Origin: UBA5336 sp038745855
GTDB lineage: Bacteria; Pseudomonadota; Alphaproteobacteria; Caulobacterales; Hyphomonadaceae
DNA: 64,000 nt
Reading direction: 5' to 3'
NCBI GenBank assembly: GCA_038745855.1
Contig: JBCDLC010000010.1
Span: 1 to 64,000 of the forward strand
Made by a program: the position numbers and the translations under genes. Positions 42,491 to 51,907 of the stretch are shown piece after piece. The first letter of the stretch is position 1, and the number at the start of each line of letters is the position of its first letter. Under the pieces are notes generated by a model. It had not been told where the DNA came from. It searched no databases and was given only the letters and a program-made list of their open reading frames with translations.

Positions 42491-44863
42491 ATGGAGCGGA
42501 GAATGTTGGACAAGGGCGGGCGCGATGCCTTGGGGCGCAGCGCCGCAGAATGGAGCATCAGATGGCGGTGGGTCATGATCCCACTGACCATTCTGATTGT
42601 TGTGGCCACATCTTATGGCGCATCCACGCTGAAGTTTGCTGGCGACTACCGGGTCTTCTTCGGCGCTGACAATCCGGACTTCATCGCCAATGAGCAGGCC
42701 CAGGGCACCTTTGGAAAGCCCGACAATGTGGCCTTCGTCCTGATCCCTGCCGATGGCGACATCTACACCGAAGATACGCTGCGCGCGGTGCACCAGCTCA
42801 CGGAGCTCTCTTGGACACTGCCCTATGTGAGCCGCGTTGATAGTCTGACGAACTTCCAGAACACGGTGGGCGAGGAGAACGACCTCATCGTCGAAGACCT
42901 GCTCTGGAGCACCGATGAGCTCTCGCCGGAGCGGATCGATTATATCGAGCAGGTCGCCACGACCGAGCCGCTGGTGAACGGTTTTGTGGTCTCCCGCAAC
43001 GGCGAGGCGACCATCGTCAACGCTGTGGTGCAGATCCCCGGCGACGTGCAATCGGCAGCCTCCACGGTGGCGGCGAAAGCGCGCGAGATACGGGCCGAAG
43101 TGCTCGAAGCCTTCCCGGATAATGAGATCCATATCACCGGCGTGGTGAGCCTCAGCGCGGCCTTTGAAGAAGCGGGCGTGCGGGACAGCTCCACGCTGAT
43201 CCCGCTCGTCTATGCCTTCATCCTGGTGGTGATGTTTATCGCGCTGCGCTCGATCAGCTCGGTGTTTGCAAGCCTCACAGTGATCGCGCTGTCCACGCTG
43301 GTGGGCGTTGGTATTGGCGGCTGGACGGGCGTGGAACTGACGCCGATCTCGCTATCTGCACCGACGATCATCCTCACCATCGCCGTGGCCGATGCGATCC
43401 ATTTGATCTCCGGCATCCACACCAAGATGCATGACGGGATGGCCAAGCGCGAAGCGATTGTCGCCTCCACGGGCCTCAACTTCACGCCGATCATGATCAC
43501 CTCGGTCACCACGATTGTCGGCTTCCTGACGCTCAACTTCTCCGACAGCCCGCCCTTCCACCACCTCGGCAACATGTCGGCGGCGGGCATCTTTGCGGCC
43601 TGGATCTTGTCGGTGACCTTCCTGCCCGCGCTGCTCTCGGCGCTGCCGCTGAAGTTCAAGGGCGGAAAAGAGGGCGTGGACCGCGTCGAGCTGACCGACC
43701 GTGTAGCCGAATTCGTCATCGCACGTCCCAAGCAAGTGCTTGCTGGAACGCTGGTCTTCTGCCTCGCGGCGACAGCGATGATCCCGACCATGAAACTGAA
43801 CGACCAGTGGTCTGGGTACTTCGACAAGTCGCTAGAGTTCCGCCAGGCGATCGATGCCGCTGACCCCTATTTCGGCTCTGACCAGGTGGAGTTCGTGCTC
43901 GACCCCGGCACGCCCGGCGCGGTGGTGGACCCTGACTTCCTGCAGACTGTGGACGCCTTCGCCGAATGGCTGCGCACCCGGGACGCCGATGTGGCCCATG
44001 TTTCTTCGATCTCCGACATCATGAAGCGGGTGAACCGCAACCTGAACGCCGATGATCCGGCGTTCTACCAGATACCCGATGACCAGACGCTGGCGAGTCA
44101 ATACCTCCTCGTCTACGAGCTGTCGCTGCCCTACGGCCTCGACCTCAATGATCGGGTGGACATTGATCGCCAGTCGACCCGCGTCACGGCGACCATGAAG
44201 GACATCTCGACCGAGGAGACCAAGTCGTTCCTGACCGATGCCAAGGCCTGGTGGGCGGAGAATGGCAATGGGTTCGGCTACACCGCCACAGGCTCCAAAG
44301 TACTCTTCTCGTTCGTGGCCGAGCGCAACATCGAGGCTATGTTCGAAGGCGCGCTTTACCTGATCATCGCGATCTTCGTGATCCTTGCGATCTCGTTCCG
44401 GTCGCTTGCGGTCGGCGCGATCTCGATCCTGCCCAACGCCCTGCCGATCCTGACGACTTTCGGGGTCTGGGCGGTGCTTGTCAGCACGGTGGGCTTTTCG
44501 GTCGCGGCTGTGGGCGCCGTGGCCGTTGGCCTGGTGGTCGATTTTACGGTGCACTTCCTGTCGAAATACCTGCGGGCACGCCGGGATGATGGCCAGAGCA
44601 TCGAGAACTCCGTGCGCTACGCTTTCCGTACCGCGGGTGCGGCGATCTTCGTCACCACGGTGATCCTCGCGGCGGGCTTTGCCGTGCTGGTGACCTCTAC
44701 CTTCAAGCTCAACGCAGACCTCGGCCTTCTGACGGCGCTGGCAGTGATCTTCGCCATGCTGATCAACTTCCTGCTCCTGCCGAGCCTATTCCTGACCTTC
44801 GGAAAACGGGGCGAGGACGCTGAGCCCATCGGCTCAGAGCCCAAAGCCGTCGCAGTCGAATAA
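42491..44863 (+). CDS. MMPL/RND-superfamily lipid-type exporter
   Basis: 790 residues, with a doubled RND layout: membrane helix 1 (about 27-45), a periplasmic domain, then five or six helices ending near 395 (including DAIHLISGIHT), and the same again in the second half (helix near 420, periplasmic domain to ~615, helices to 775 with VVDFTVHFLSKYL). The length and lack of large docking domains fit MMPL/HpnN-type lipid or hopanoid/sterol carriers rather than drug pumps. It starts 10 bases after the twin operators and leads a three-gene unit. Confidence 0.87.
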   Translation: MERRMLDKGGRDALGRSAAEWSIRWRWVMIPLTILIVVATSYGASTLKFAGDYRVFFGADNPDFIANEQAQGTFGKPDNVAFVLIPADGDIYTEDTLRAVHQLTELSWTLPYVSRVDSLTNFQNTVGEENDLIVEDLLWSTDELSPERIDYIEQVATTEPLVNGFVVSRNGEATIVNAVVQIPGDVQSAASTVAAKAREIRAEVLEAFPDNEIHITGVVSLSAAFEEAGVRDSSTLIPLVYAFILVVMFIALRSISSVFASLTVIALSTLVGVGIGGWTGVELTPISLSAPTIILTIAVADAIHLISGIHTKMHDGMAKREAIVASTGLNFTPIMITSVTTIVGFLTLNFSDSPPFHHLGNMSAAGIFAAWILSVTFLPALLSALPLKFKGGKEGVDRVELTDRVAEFVIARPKQVLAGTLVFCLAATAMIPTMKLNDQWSGYFDKSLEFRQAIDAADPYFGSDQVEFVLDPGTPGAVVDPDFLQTVDAFAEWLRTRDADVAHVSSISDIMKRVNRNLNADDPAFYQIPDDQTLASQYLLVYELSLPYGLDLNDRVDIDRQSTRVTATMKDISTEETKSFLTDAKAWWAENGNGFGYTATGSKVLFSFVAERNIEAMFEGALYLIIAIFVILAISFRSLAVGAISILPNALPILTTFGVWAVLVSTVGFSVAAVGAVAVGLVVDFTVHFLSKYLRARRDDGQSIENSVRYAFRTAGAAIFVTTVILAAGFAVLVTSTFKLNADLGLLTALAVIFAMLINFLLLPSLFLTFGKRGEDAEPIGSEPKAVAVE

Positions 44864-44896
44864 TCCCAAACATTCAGCCAAGAGAGGAGACATCCC

Positions 44897-45700
44897 ATGT
44901 CAGCCTTCAAATCCACCCTGACCGCCATCGCGCTGATTTCGCTCACCGCGCCGGCTCTCTCCGAGACGCCCCAGGAGAAGGGCTTCGCCATCGCCGAGCG
45001 CAATGACCTGTCGGACGCCGGCTTTGGCACCTCCACTGCCCGGCTCACCATGACGCTGTCTGACCCCAGCGGCCGATCCACGACCCGGGACCTGCGCATA
45101 GACACGCGCGAGAAGGAAGGTGAAGGCAATGGCGACCGGTCGGTCACCGTGTTCTTCTCGCCCCGCGATGTGGAAGGCACCGCCCTGCTGACCCATTCCC
45201 GCGTGCTGAAGAACGACAATCAGTGGCTCTACCTGCCCGCCCTGCGGCGCACCAAGCGCATCTCTTCGTCCAACAAGTCTGGGCCTTTCGTTGGCTCGGA
45301 GTTTGCGTTTGAAGACATCGCCGGCGCCGAGCTTGGCAAGTATGAATACACCTACTTGGGCACCGTCGCCGAAGAGATTGGCGGCGAGGCGATGGAGCTC
45401 GACAAGCTGGAGTGTATCCCGGCCTATGAGCGCTCGGGCTATTCCAAGATCCACTGCTATTTCGACACCGAAGTCTTCCAGGCGCGGAAATTCGTCTTCT
45501 TCGACCGGGGCGGACAGGCGCTCAAGACCCTCGAGCTGACCGACTATCGCCTCTATGAGGACGCCTTTTGGCGCCCCCATCGCCAGACCATGATCAACCA
45601 CATCACGGGCAAGTCCACGGTCCTGGCGTTTGAGGACTATGATTTTGGTGTGGATCTCGATGAGAGAGACTTCGAACCCGAAGCGCTAGAACGGCTCTAG
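44897..45700 (+). CDS. LolA-like outer-membrane lipoprotein-sorting domain protein
   Basis: 267 residues with GAGGAG eight bases before the ATG. Signal peptide MSAFKSTLTAIALISLTAPALS, cleaved before ETP, so periplasmic. The body follows the LolA_like (PF17131-type) pattern: RDLRIDTREKEGEGNGDRSVTVFFSPRDVEGTALLTHSR, NDNQWLYLPALRRTKRISSSNKSGPFVGSEFAFED, and a C-terminal ELTDYRLYEDAFWRPHRQTMINH. These proteins bind hydrophobic cargo in an open beta half-barrel. Sits between the MMPL pump and the predicted barrel protein, fitting a periplasmic lipid shuttle. Confidence 0.85.
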   Translation: MSAFKSTLTAIALISLTAPALSETPQEKGFAIAERNDLSDAGFGTSTARLTMTLSDPSGRSTTRDLRIDTREKEGEGNGDRSVTVFFSPRDVEGTALLTHSRVLKNDNQWLYLPALRRTKRISSSNKSGPFVGSEFAFEDIAGAELGKYEYTYLGTVAEEIGGEAMELDKLECIPAYERSGYSKIHCYFDTEVFQARKFVFFDRGGQALKTLELTDYRLYEDAFWRPHRQTMINHITGKSTVLAFEDYDFGVDLDERDFEPEALERL

Positions 45701-45705
45701 ACGAC

Positions 45706-46902
45706 ATGTCCAGATTACTTCACCTCGCGATCGGGGCCGCGCTCTTCGGTGCAGGCCAAGCCGCAGCGAATGGCTTTGATTTCCGAACTGCGGTTCGTGT
45801 CGAAGTCCGGCTCTTCCCGGATGATCCCCAGTTCCCCGGACAATTCGAAACTGTCCAGGGCGCATTGATCCTCACAGGCGATGGCCGCTGGACCAGCGAG
45901 ACCCGAGACACACGGATCCTGTTTGAACCCTTCATTCGTATCGACAGCCAGGATGATGAGCGCACCTATATCGATATCCGCGAGGCCAGCATCTCCCATG
46001 AGATCGATAGGGATTGGGATGTTTTGGTGGGCATCAGCCAAGTCTTCTGGGGCGTGGCGGAAAGCCGGAATGTGGTTGATGTGATCAACCAGTTTGACAC
46101 CGTAGAAGACGCTGATGAGGGCGAAAAGCTTGGCCAGCCCATGATCCGGGTCACGAGACGTGGCGACTTTGGCACGCTGGAGGCCTACTACTTGCCCGTT
46201 TTTCGGGAGCGTTTGTTCCCTGGAGCAGACGGAAGGCTGCGCACTGAACCGATCACCAGTAATGATGTTGCGCGCTATGAGCGCGGCGGGGAGGAATGGG
46301 CTGGTGATCTGGCGCTTCGCTATACCAACCGGTTCGGAGGGTTCGATCTCAGTCTACACGGATTCTACGGCACAAGCCGGAACCCTCGATTGGACTTCAA
46401 TCCGCTCTCCGGCGAGCTTGAGCCCTTCTACCCCGAACTCACCCAGGCTGGATTGGATGTTCAATGGACATCAGACGCGTGGCTGCTGAAAGGGGAAGCT
46501 GTCGTGGCTGATATGCTGGGCGAGACCTTTGTCAGCGCCGTGGGCGGCTTCGAATACACCTTCTTCGACGTGTCTGGATCCGGCTGGGATGTGGGTGTGA
46601 TCGGGGAATATCTCTATGATGATCGCGACCCGTCTCTTCTGCCGAACACACTCTTTGAGAACGATGTTTTCTTGGGCACGCGTGTCACTTTGAACGACAT
46701 TCAGGATACCGAGTTTCTGGCGGGAGCCATCGTCGACGATCAGACAGGTGGAGTGTTTGCTTCAGCTGAGTTTCAACGCCGGATTGGCGATACGATGCTT
46801 CTGGAAATCGAGGCCCGCGTCTTCGCATCCGAAGATGACCCTTTCATCGCCGCCCTCGAGGCTGACGACAGTCTGCTCATTCGCTTCACACGCTATTTCT
46901 GA
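45706..46902 (+). CDS. Predicted outer-membrane beta-barrel protein of the MMPL cassette
   Basis: 398 residues. A signal peptide (RLLHLAIGAALFGAGQAAANG) and many alternating hydrophobic/polar strands (for example WAGDLALRYTNRFGGFDLSLHGFYG, FEYTFFDVSGSGWDVGVIGEYLYDD) end in ...LLIRFTRYF with the C-terminal Phe typical of BamA-folded barrels. No porin family name recognised; it resembles the barrel partner seen beside MMPL/LolA-like pairs (DUF1302-like in other bacteria, by memory). Starts 5 bases after the LolA-like gene. Confidence 0.8.
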   Translation: MSRLLHLAIGAALFGAGQAAANGFDFRTAVRVEVRLFPDDPQFPGQFETVQGALILTGDGRWTSETRDTRILFEPFIRIDSQDDERTYIDIREASISHEIDRDWDVLVGISQVFWGVAESRNVVDVINQFDTVEDADEGEKLGQPMIRVTRRGDFGTLEAYYLPVFRERLFPGADGRLRTEPITSNDVARYERGGEEWAGDLALRYTNRFGGFDLSLHGFYGTSRNPRLDFNPLSGELEPFYPELTQAGLDVQWTSDAWLLKGEAVVADMLGETFVSAVGGFEYTFFDVSGSGWDVGVIGEYLYDDRDPSLLPNTLFENDVFLGTRVTLNDIQDTEFLAGAIVDDQTGGVFASAEFQRRIGDTMLLEIEARVFASEDDPFIAALEADDSLLIRFTRYF

Positions 46903-46909
46903 GGATACA

Positions 46910-47566
46910 ATGACCGATTTCTCTGACCGATCGTTCCAACTCCTTTCGGAGCTTGCGGTGAACAATGACCGCGACTGGTTCAAGGCCTATAAAGATGAAT
47001 TCGAGCAAGTTCTGCTCGATCCCTTTGCGGCAACCCTGGAGGCGATCTCCCATCGGCTCCAGGACCGCGGCATGAACTTCACTGGCGGCAAGAAGACCAT
47101 GTTTCGCATGAACCGGGATGTCCGCTTCTCCAGGGATAAATCACCCTACAAGACCAATGTTTCCGGCATGCTCACGCCCGGCGGAGAGAAGCGCGAGAGT
47201 GGAGGGTTTGTCTATCTTCAGCTCCAGCATAATGGGGGCTTCGCTGCTTTCGGAAGATACAATCTGAGACCTGCCGCGCTCGGCCCGATCCGGGACAAGA
47301 TCCTCGAAAAGCCCGAACGGTTCAGAGCAATCTTGACTGAAGTCCAATCTACAGGTTTGGACCTGGTGAGAGACGACAGTCTCAAATCCACGCCGCGTGG
47401 CTACAGCGAACACAGCGACCATCCGCATGCCGATGAACTCAAGCTCAAGAGTATGATGGTGCGGATCGACCTCACCGCAGACGAGTTCAAATCGGGCGCC
47501 GCAGTGGATCGGGTCAGTGAAACGGCCCTGACTTGCCAGCAATTCATCGATGTTGTCTCAGTTTGA
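46910..47566 (+). CDS. DUF2461 family protein
   Basis: 218 residues from the ATG at 46910, preceded by GAGGA; a longer frame overlaps the barrel gene. DUF2461 blocks are visible: NNDRDWFKAYKDEFEQVLLDPF, TMFRMNRDVRFSRDKSPYKTN, and GFVYLQLQHNGGFAAFGRYNLRPAAL. Function of the family is unknown. It is separated from the barrel gene by only 7 bases and may be in the same transcript; it overlaps the next gene (TTGA). Confidence 0.88.
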   Translation: MTDFSDRSFQLLSELAVNNDRDWFKAYKDEFEQVLLDPFAATLEAISHRLQDRGMNFTGGKKTMFRMNRDVRFSRDKSPYKTNVSGMLTPGGEKRESGGFVYLQLQHNGGFAAFGRYNLRPAALGPIRDKILEKPERFRAILTEVQSTGLDLVRDDSLKSTPRGYSEHSDHPHADELKLKSMMVRIDLTADEFKSGAAVDRVSETALTCQQFIDVVSV

Positions 47567-48162
47567 CGGGCAAAGGCATCGACACGGACAAGTTCGCGAT
47601 GGTGGAGGTCTCCTCTGCAGCCGCGCTCAGAGACTGGCTTGAGATAAATCAAGGCCAGGCCGAGAGTGTTTGGCTGGTGACGTTCAAATCAACTGACAAG
47701 GACAGGTACGTTTCCCGAGACGCTGTTCTCGACGAACTGATTTCGTTCGGTTGGATTGATGGGATCCGGCGAAAGCTCGACGACACGCGCACCATGCAGC
47801 TGATCAGCCCGCGTAAAACCCAGCACTGGGCCAAGTCCTACAAGGACCGTGCAGCTCGGCTCATCAAACAGAACCGCATGGCTCCGGCAGGCTTCAAGTC
47901 AATCGAGGACGCAAAGGCATCGGGGCTTTGGAACTTCATGGATGATGTGGACGCGCTGATCTGTCCGCCTGATCTCGTTGAGGCGTTCAATCAATGGCCA
48001 TCATCGGCAGAAACGTTCGCAGAGTTTCCACCATCCGCTCAACGGTTCACCCTTCGCTGGATTAAGCTTGCCAAGACAGGCGCAACCCGGCGCAAGCGCG
48101 TCCATCTAACAGCGGAGTTGGCGGGGAAAGGCGAGTTCGTTCCTGGTGTTAGGATGAGCTAG
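47563..48162 (+). CDS. YdeI/OmpD-associated-family protein
   Basis: 199 residues if started at the TTG at 47563 that overlaps the previous stop; an ATG at 47599 is the alternative. Typical YdeI blocks: SAAALRDWLEINQGQAESVWLVTFKS, DELISFGWIDGIRRKLDDTRTMQLISPRKTQHWAKSYKDRAARLI, and a C-terminal RFTLRWIKLAKTGATRRKRV. Cytoplasmic, described in other bacteria as protecting against bacteriocins or peptides, but the mechanism is not established. Co-directional with DUF2461. Confidence 0.85.
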   Translation: MTGKGIDTDKFAMVEVSSAAALRDWLEINQGQAESVWLVTFKSTDKDRYVSRDAVLDELISFGWIDGIRRKLDDTRTMQLISPRKTQHWAKSYKDRAARLIKQNRMAPAGFKSIEDAKASGLWNFMDDVDALICPPDLVEAFNQWPSSAETFAEFPPSAQRFTLRWIKLAKTGATRRKRVHLTAELAGKGEFVPGVRMS

Positions 48163-48326
48163 TTTCACTCAGGCGCTGAAAGCCTGAGAACATTTTGAAT
48201 AGCTCGAAAGCATCGAATGGCATGATATTTTTCATGAGCTGTCATCCCGATGAAGCACTTTGCAGCGGACAAGCCGAATTCCTTTGGTCTGCCTGTGCAC
48301 CTTGTGTGGAAGCCGGCCGGTCTGGC
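48163..48326. other. Convergent intergenic region
   Basis: About 160 bases between the YdeI-like gene and the 3' end of the DUF3526 permease. Contains AT-rich ATTTTGAATAGCTCG and CATGATATTTTTCATGAGC; the latter has CATGA/TCATG arms (48222-48238, imperfect), which could terminate both directions. Nothing else seen. Confidence 0.35.
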
Positions 48327-49580
48327 TTAGCTTTCTGAGGTGGCTTGGAAGTCTGGGCGCTTGGCGATGGCTTCGGAGGTGAAGGGGTGCTCCGGGAAGA
48401 GGTTTGAGTAATAGTAATCCCGAAGGGCAGCGTGGTAAGCGCGGACACGGGCTTCATAGGCAGCTGCAGCGCGCGCGTCGGTTCCTGCAACGCTTTGCAA
48501 GACGCGCTCGACCTTTGAAGGCGGTGACAGCCAAGAAAGGACCGAGGCGAGGTTGTCGCGACGCGCTTTTCCATCGCGGTAGGCGTACGATAGCGGTTCG
48601 GCGATTTGGTCTCCCACCTGTTGGAAAGCATAGTACCATTTCCACTCGAAGGTGGCAGCGATTTCTCCGTATTCGACGAGTTCCGGATGACGCTCAAGAA
48701 AAGGGCCCATCGTCGCGTCTTTCGGCAGGTCCCAGGCGTCGTTCACGGCCTCCCTTTGCGTCAGCATAATGTCGCCACCGTCTGGCACGGGTATGGCGGC
48801 ATCGATCCCGGACTTGATGGCAAGAGGCGCGACAACGGCGAGTGCGAGCCATGCGCCGATCAGGGCGGTGAGGTTTACAGTCGAAGTCCACGCTTGCGCG
48901 TTGATCCAAGCTGCGAGCGCCCACCAGAAGCAAAGGTGCAGAATGAGGGCAAAGCTGGCAATCAGGACTGCGCTGGAAGCGGAGTCCCCGATCACGGCCC
49001 CGGTCCATAGGGGAATAAGCGTAGCGATGGCCAGCATGGAGACACGCCACGATGCGCGGCTCATCCAAGGGCCTGACGCCTCGGACGAAGTGGAACTCAG
49101 CAATTCGTAACGGCCGCCTACGCGTTCGCTGGCCCTCAGATCATGCAGCAGCAGGATGAGGAAAAGCGGCGCGATCATCGCGGCGACGAATGCGAAATCA
49201 AAGCGTCCAATCAGGGCGAATTCTGGATTGGCGGCGTCTGACTCGTGGATCTGCCCTTCGAGGGCGAGCATTCGGATGCGGTGCTTCCACGGAGAAATGT
49301 CACGCTGCCCAAGCGATGCAAACGCGAAATTCGACGGGGGATCATAGGTGAGGTGAAAGGTATAGTAAGCGGCGCTGCCCCAATCTGAGTGCGCGGCCGC
49401 CACGGCTTCGCGTTCGATCTGGTCGGCTTCGAGAAGGCGATCTATCGTATCGCGTTGGGAAGACACCTCAGCAAGTCCGAGGAAGACCGAGATGCTGGCC
49501 GCGAGAAAGGCAATGGCGAGCCAGACCTTCGCTGCGCGGTCTTTCCAGAGAAACCAAAGCTCCCGAAATAGCCCGCTCAA
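48327..49580 (-). CDS. ABC transporter permease with DUF3526 domain, second
   Basis: 417 residues if started at the TTG at 49580, which overlaps the upstream permease stop (TTGA); an ATG 54 bases earlier is possible. Membrane helix at the N-terminus (VWLAIAFLAASISVFLGLAE), then a periplasmic stretch of about 100 residues, a helix cluster (FDFAFVAAMIAPLFLILLLHD ... LIPLWTGAVIG ... LILHLCFWWALAAWI), and a long C-terminal domain. ABC-2-type permease of the DUF3526 type, paired with a second copy and one ATPase. Substrate unknown. Confidence 0.82.
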   Translation of the reverse strand: MSGLFRELWFLWKDRAAKVWLAIAFLAASISVFLGLAEVSSQRDTIDRLLEADQIEREAVAAAHSDWGSAAYYTFHLTYDPPSNFAFASLGQRDISPWKHRIRMLALEGQIHESDAANPEFALIGRFDFAFVAAMIAPLFLILLLHDLRASERVGGRYELLSSTSSEASGPWMSRASWRVSMLAIATLIPLWTGAVIGDSASSAVLIASFALILHLCFWWALAAWINAQAWTSTVNLTALIGAWLALAVVAPLAIKSGIDAAIPVPDGGDIMLTQREAVNDAWDLPKDATMGPFLERHPELVEYGEIAATFEWKWYYAFQQVGDQIAEPLSYAYRDGKARRDNLASVLSWLSPPSKVERVLQSVAGTDARAAAAYEARVRAYHAALRDYYYSNLFPEHPFTSEAIAKRPDFQATSES

Positions 49581-51013
49581 GGGGCCAGCCTCCGCGCCAC
49601 GCCGAGTCCGACGGCCAAAAGTCCCATCAGCCATAAGAGCAGCTTGGCGATTGGCGAAACCGCATCGCCGATACGGTCGCGCGGGGGTGCGGGTTCAAAT
49701 TGGAAGGCTGACAGAACCGCCCAATTCTCCGGCGATACTTGGGCTTGCCGGGAGGCGGCCTCACTGGCGCTTCGGTTGACGTCGTCCGCGTACGAAAGCT
49801 CGTCTATGTGCACTTGGTTCAGACCCTGCACGAAATCGTAGCGCACTATTTCAGCCTCGCGAAGGAAGCGGTGGTGGGTCAATAGATCCACACCCGCCAG
49901 AGTACGGGATCCTGTTCCCAAGGCCATGGTTGGGGAGAGCCAACCAAAGGCCGACGCACGTCGTGTCTGCTCGGCCTCAGCGGCCATGCGGCGTTCGGCG
50001 TACTGATTCATAAGTGTGGTCAGGTCCTGCTCCGACGCTTGGGCAACGACACCGCGGAAGTTGATGGGGAGTTCCTCAACGCTTGCCACATCGTATTCTG
50101 CGAGGAGATTGTTTCGGAGTTCAGCAAAGGCCGGGTCGGCTGCATTATGCCCGTCACCCAATTCTCGCATGTCAGCATACATCTGAAAGTCGCTTTCGAT
50201 CTTGCCGGTCACGGGCAGGGCTGCGCTCGTCGTTGCCACAGCGATGCGCGGGATGACGAGCACCCAGGCGAGCCAGATGAAGACCAAAAGCCCGAGCGCC
50301 AGACTACGCGTTTTCACCACCGCAGAGACGAGAGCGATCACTGCAGACCAAACAAGTAGGTAGAGCGCATTGATGCCCACGAGTGCGAGACTTGTCGCAA
50401 TAGCCTCTCCACCCACAAGCCCAACAAAGGCCAGCACGGCGATCGGTAAGAGAATGGCGACGCTCAGGGCCGCAAGCGCCAAGACCTTGCCTACGAAAAG
50501 CGTATGTCCTGAAACGCCTTGGGCGAGAAGAGGACTCAGTGTACCCGCCTCTCTCTCACGAACGAAAACCGCGTGGCCCAGCGCGATCAAAAGAAGCGGC
50601 GTGAGCACCTGATACACGAATGCCGGCGACAGCGACGGGAAGCCACCCAGGCTTGCGCTTGCCCGGATGTCGGCAAACATCGCGGTGTTCTGGCGATGAC
50701 CTTCCAAAAAGATGGACTGCCCGGTGACAGCATCGACACCCGGATCGATGATCGAAAGAGGTGGCGGCGTGCGGAAGACATAATGGCCATAGTGGACCAT
50801 GCGGTGTGGGTGGCGAGCAGGCTGGGCGAGAAAAGTCTCCTCAGCCTGTTGTTGCTGATGGGTTCGCGCATGGCGTTCCTCGGACATATGCGCCGCAGTA
50901 GAGAGGCTAGCGATGGCGAGCAGCGCTGCAATCACACCAAATGCGACTGTCGCAACTTTCGAACGTAACCAGAGCTGCCATTCAGCAACAGCAACAGACC
51001 AGACCCTACTCAT
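49577..51013 (-). CDS. ABC transporter permease with DUF3526 domain, first
   Basis: 478 residues. The first helix (VATVAFGVIAALLAIASLS) is followed by a soluble domain, then helices (FVYQVLTPLLLIALGHAVFV, VLALAALSVAILLPIAVLAFVGLVGG, ALYLLVWSAVIALVSAVV, LALGLLVFIWLAWVLVI), a long extracytoplasmic region (about 265-440) and a final helix. ABC-2-type permease of the DUF3526 kind. It overlaps the ATPase upstream by 4 bases (ATGA) and the second permease downstream, so the trio is one transporter. Confidence 0.85.
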   Translation of the reverse strand: MSRVWSVAVAEWQLWLRSKVATVAFGVIAALLAIASLSTAAHMSEERHARTHQQQQAEETFLAQPARHPHRMVHYGHYVFRTPPPLSIIDPGVDAVTGQSIFLEGHRQNTAMFADIRASASLGGFPSLSPAFVYQVLTPLLLIALGHAVFVREREAGTLSPLLAQGVSGHTLFVGKVLALAALSVAILLPIAVLAFVGLVGGEAIATSLALVGINALYLLVWSAVIALVSAVVKTRSLALGLLVFIWLAWVLVIPRIAVATTSAALPVTGKIESDFQMYADMRELGDGHNAADPAFAELRNNLLAEYDVASVEELPINFRGVVAQASEQDLTTLMNQYAERRMAAEAEQTRRASAFGWLSPTMALGTGSRTLAGVDLLTHHRFLREAEIVRYDFVQGLNQVHIDELSYADDVNRSASEAASRQAQVSPENWAVLSAFQFEPAPPRDRIGDAVSPIAKLLLWLMGLLAVGLGVARRLAP

Positions 51014-51729
51014 GCAGCTGTCCGATCGGCAAAGGCGGCATGAACAGCATCGGTATCAATCCGCCCCGCTTCTGGCCTGTCAAAGGTCCCAACAAGCTCG
51101 CCCTTCCTCAACAGGCCAATGCGATCGGCGACCTGACAGGCACCGTAAACGTCATGGGTCACCATCAATATCGTCCGTCCCTCATCGGCCAGCGACCTGA
51201 CCAGGCCATTGAACTCATCAATGGCAAGGGGGTCCAGACCCGACGTCGGCTCATCGAGAAGCAATATTGGCGTGTCACGGAGCAACGCGAGGGCGATCGC
51301 CACTTTCTGTCGCATACCTTTCGAAAAGGTGGCCAGTCGCTTGTCCCTTGCGTCGGCTTGAAGAGAAACCCGGTCGAGCGCTGCGTCGATCTCTGCATCA
51401 CTGGCTTTCACCTTCGCCAGCGACAGGAAGTAGCTAAGGTTTTCGCGGGCATTGAGGTGCTCGTAGAGCGTCGCGGCCTCGGGGAGATAGGCGGCCGATT
51501 GGCGTGCAGCATTCAAATTTCTCTGGACATCGGCCCCCCGCACTTCCGCCGTCCCAGCGCTAGGTGACAGGAAGCCGAGGAACGTGAGCAGTGTGGTCGA
51601 CTTGCCAGCACCATTGCCGCCGAGAAGCGCAAACACCTCACCTGCCGCCACACTAAAAGAGACATCGTTCAGCGCTGTCTGCCCCGAACGTTTCACTGTC
51701 AAAGACCGCGCCTCCAAAACCGAACTCAA
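51010..51729 (-). CDS. ABC transporter ATP-binding protein
   Basis: 239 residues: Walker A LLGGNGAGKSTTLL near residue 37, signature FSKGMRQKVAIALALL (an MRQ-type variant of the LSGGQ motif), Walker B PILLLDEPTSGLDP, and switch histidine in ILMVTHD. The closest resemblance is to ATPases of ABC-2 exporters such as CcmA/NatA. First gene of the three-gene transporter, divergent from a TonB-dependent receptor. Confidence 0.93.
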   Translation of the reverse strand: MSSVLEARSLTVKRSGQTALNDVSFSVAAGEVFALLGGNGAGKSTTLLTFLGFLSPSAGTAEVRGADVQRNLNAARQSAAYLPEAATLYEHLNARENLSYFLSLAKVKASDAEIDAALDRVSLQADARDKRLATFSKGMRQKVAIALALLRDTPILLLDEPTSGLDPLAIDEFNGLVRSLADEGRTILMVTHDVYGACQVADRIGLLRKGELVGTFDRPEAGRIDTDAVHAAFADRTAA

Positions 51730-51842
51730 TTTTCAACCCTCACAAAGGCAAGCCGCATTGGCTGCAAATTCGCTAGACTGTGGCCGTATGAACTCACCTT
51801 TTCAACAAGTCCTCAAGAACACCGCACCTGCAATTGCTGAAC

Positions 51843-51855
51843 GTGATATTATAAC
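51843..51855. promoter_or_regulatory. AT-rich near-palindrome upstream of TonB receptor
   Basis: GTGATATTATAAC has 5 of 6 arm bases symmetric, in the 178-base divergent gap between the ABC operon and the TonB-dependent receptor. It is 53 bases before the receptor start, where an iron or other regulator would act. It is not a recognisable Fur box; it may simply be a -10-like AT patch. Confidence 0.35.
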
Positions 51856-51907
51856 ATAAAACCAGCGGGGGAAGACGTCGCGTATAGCAAAATCAGCGGA
51901 GTGGGAA

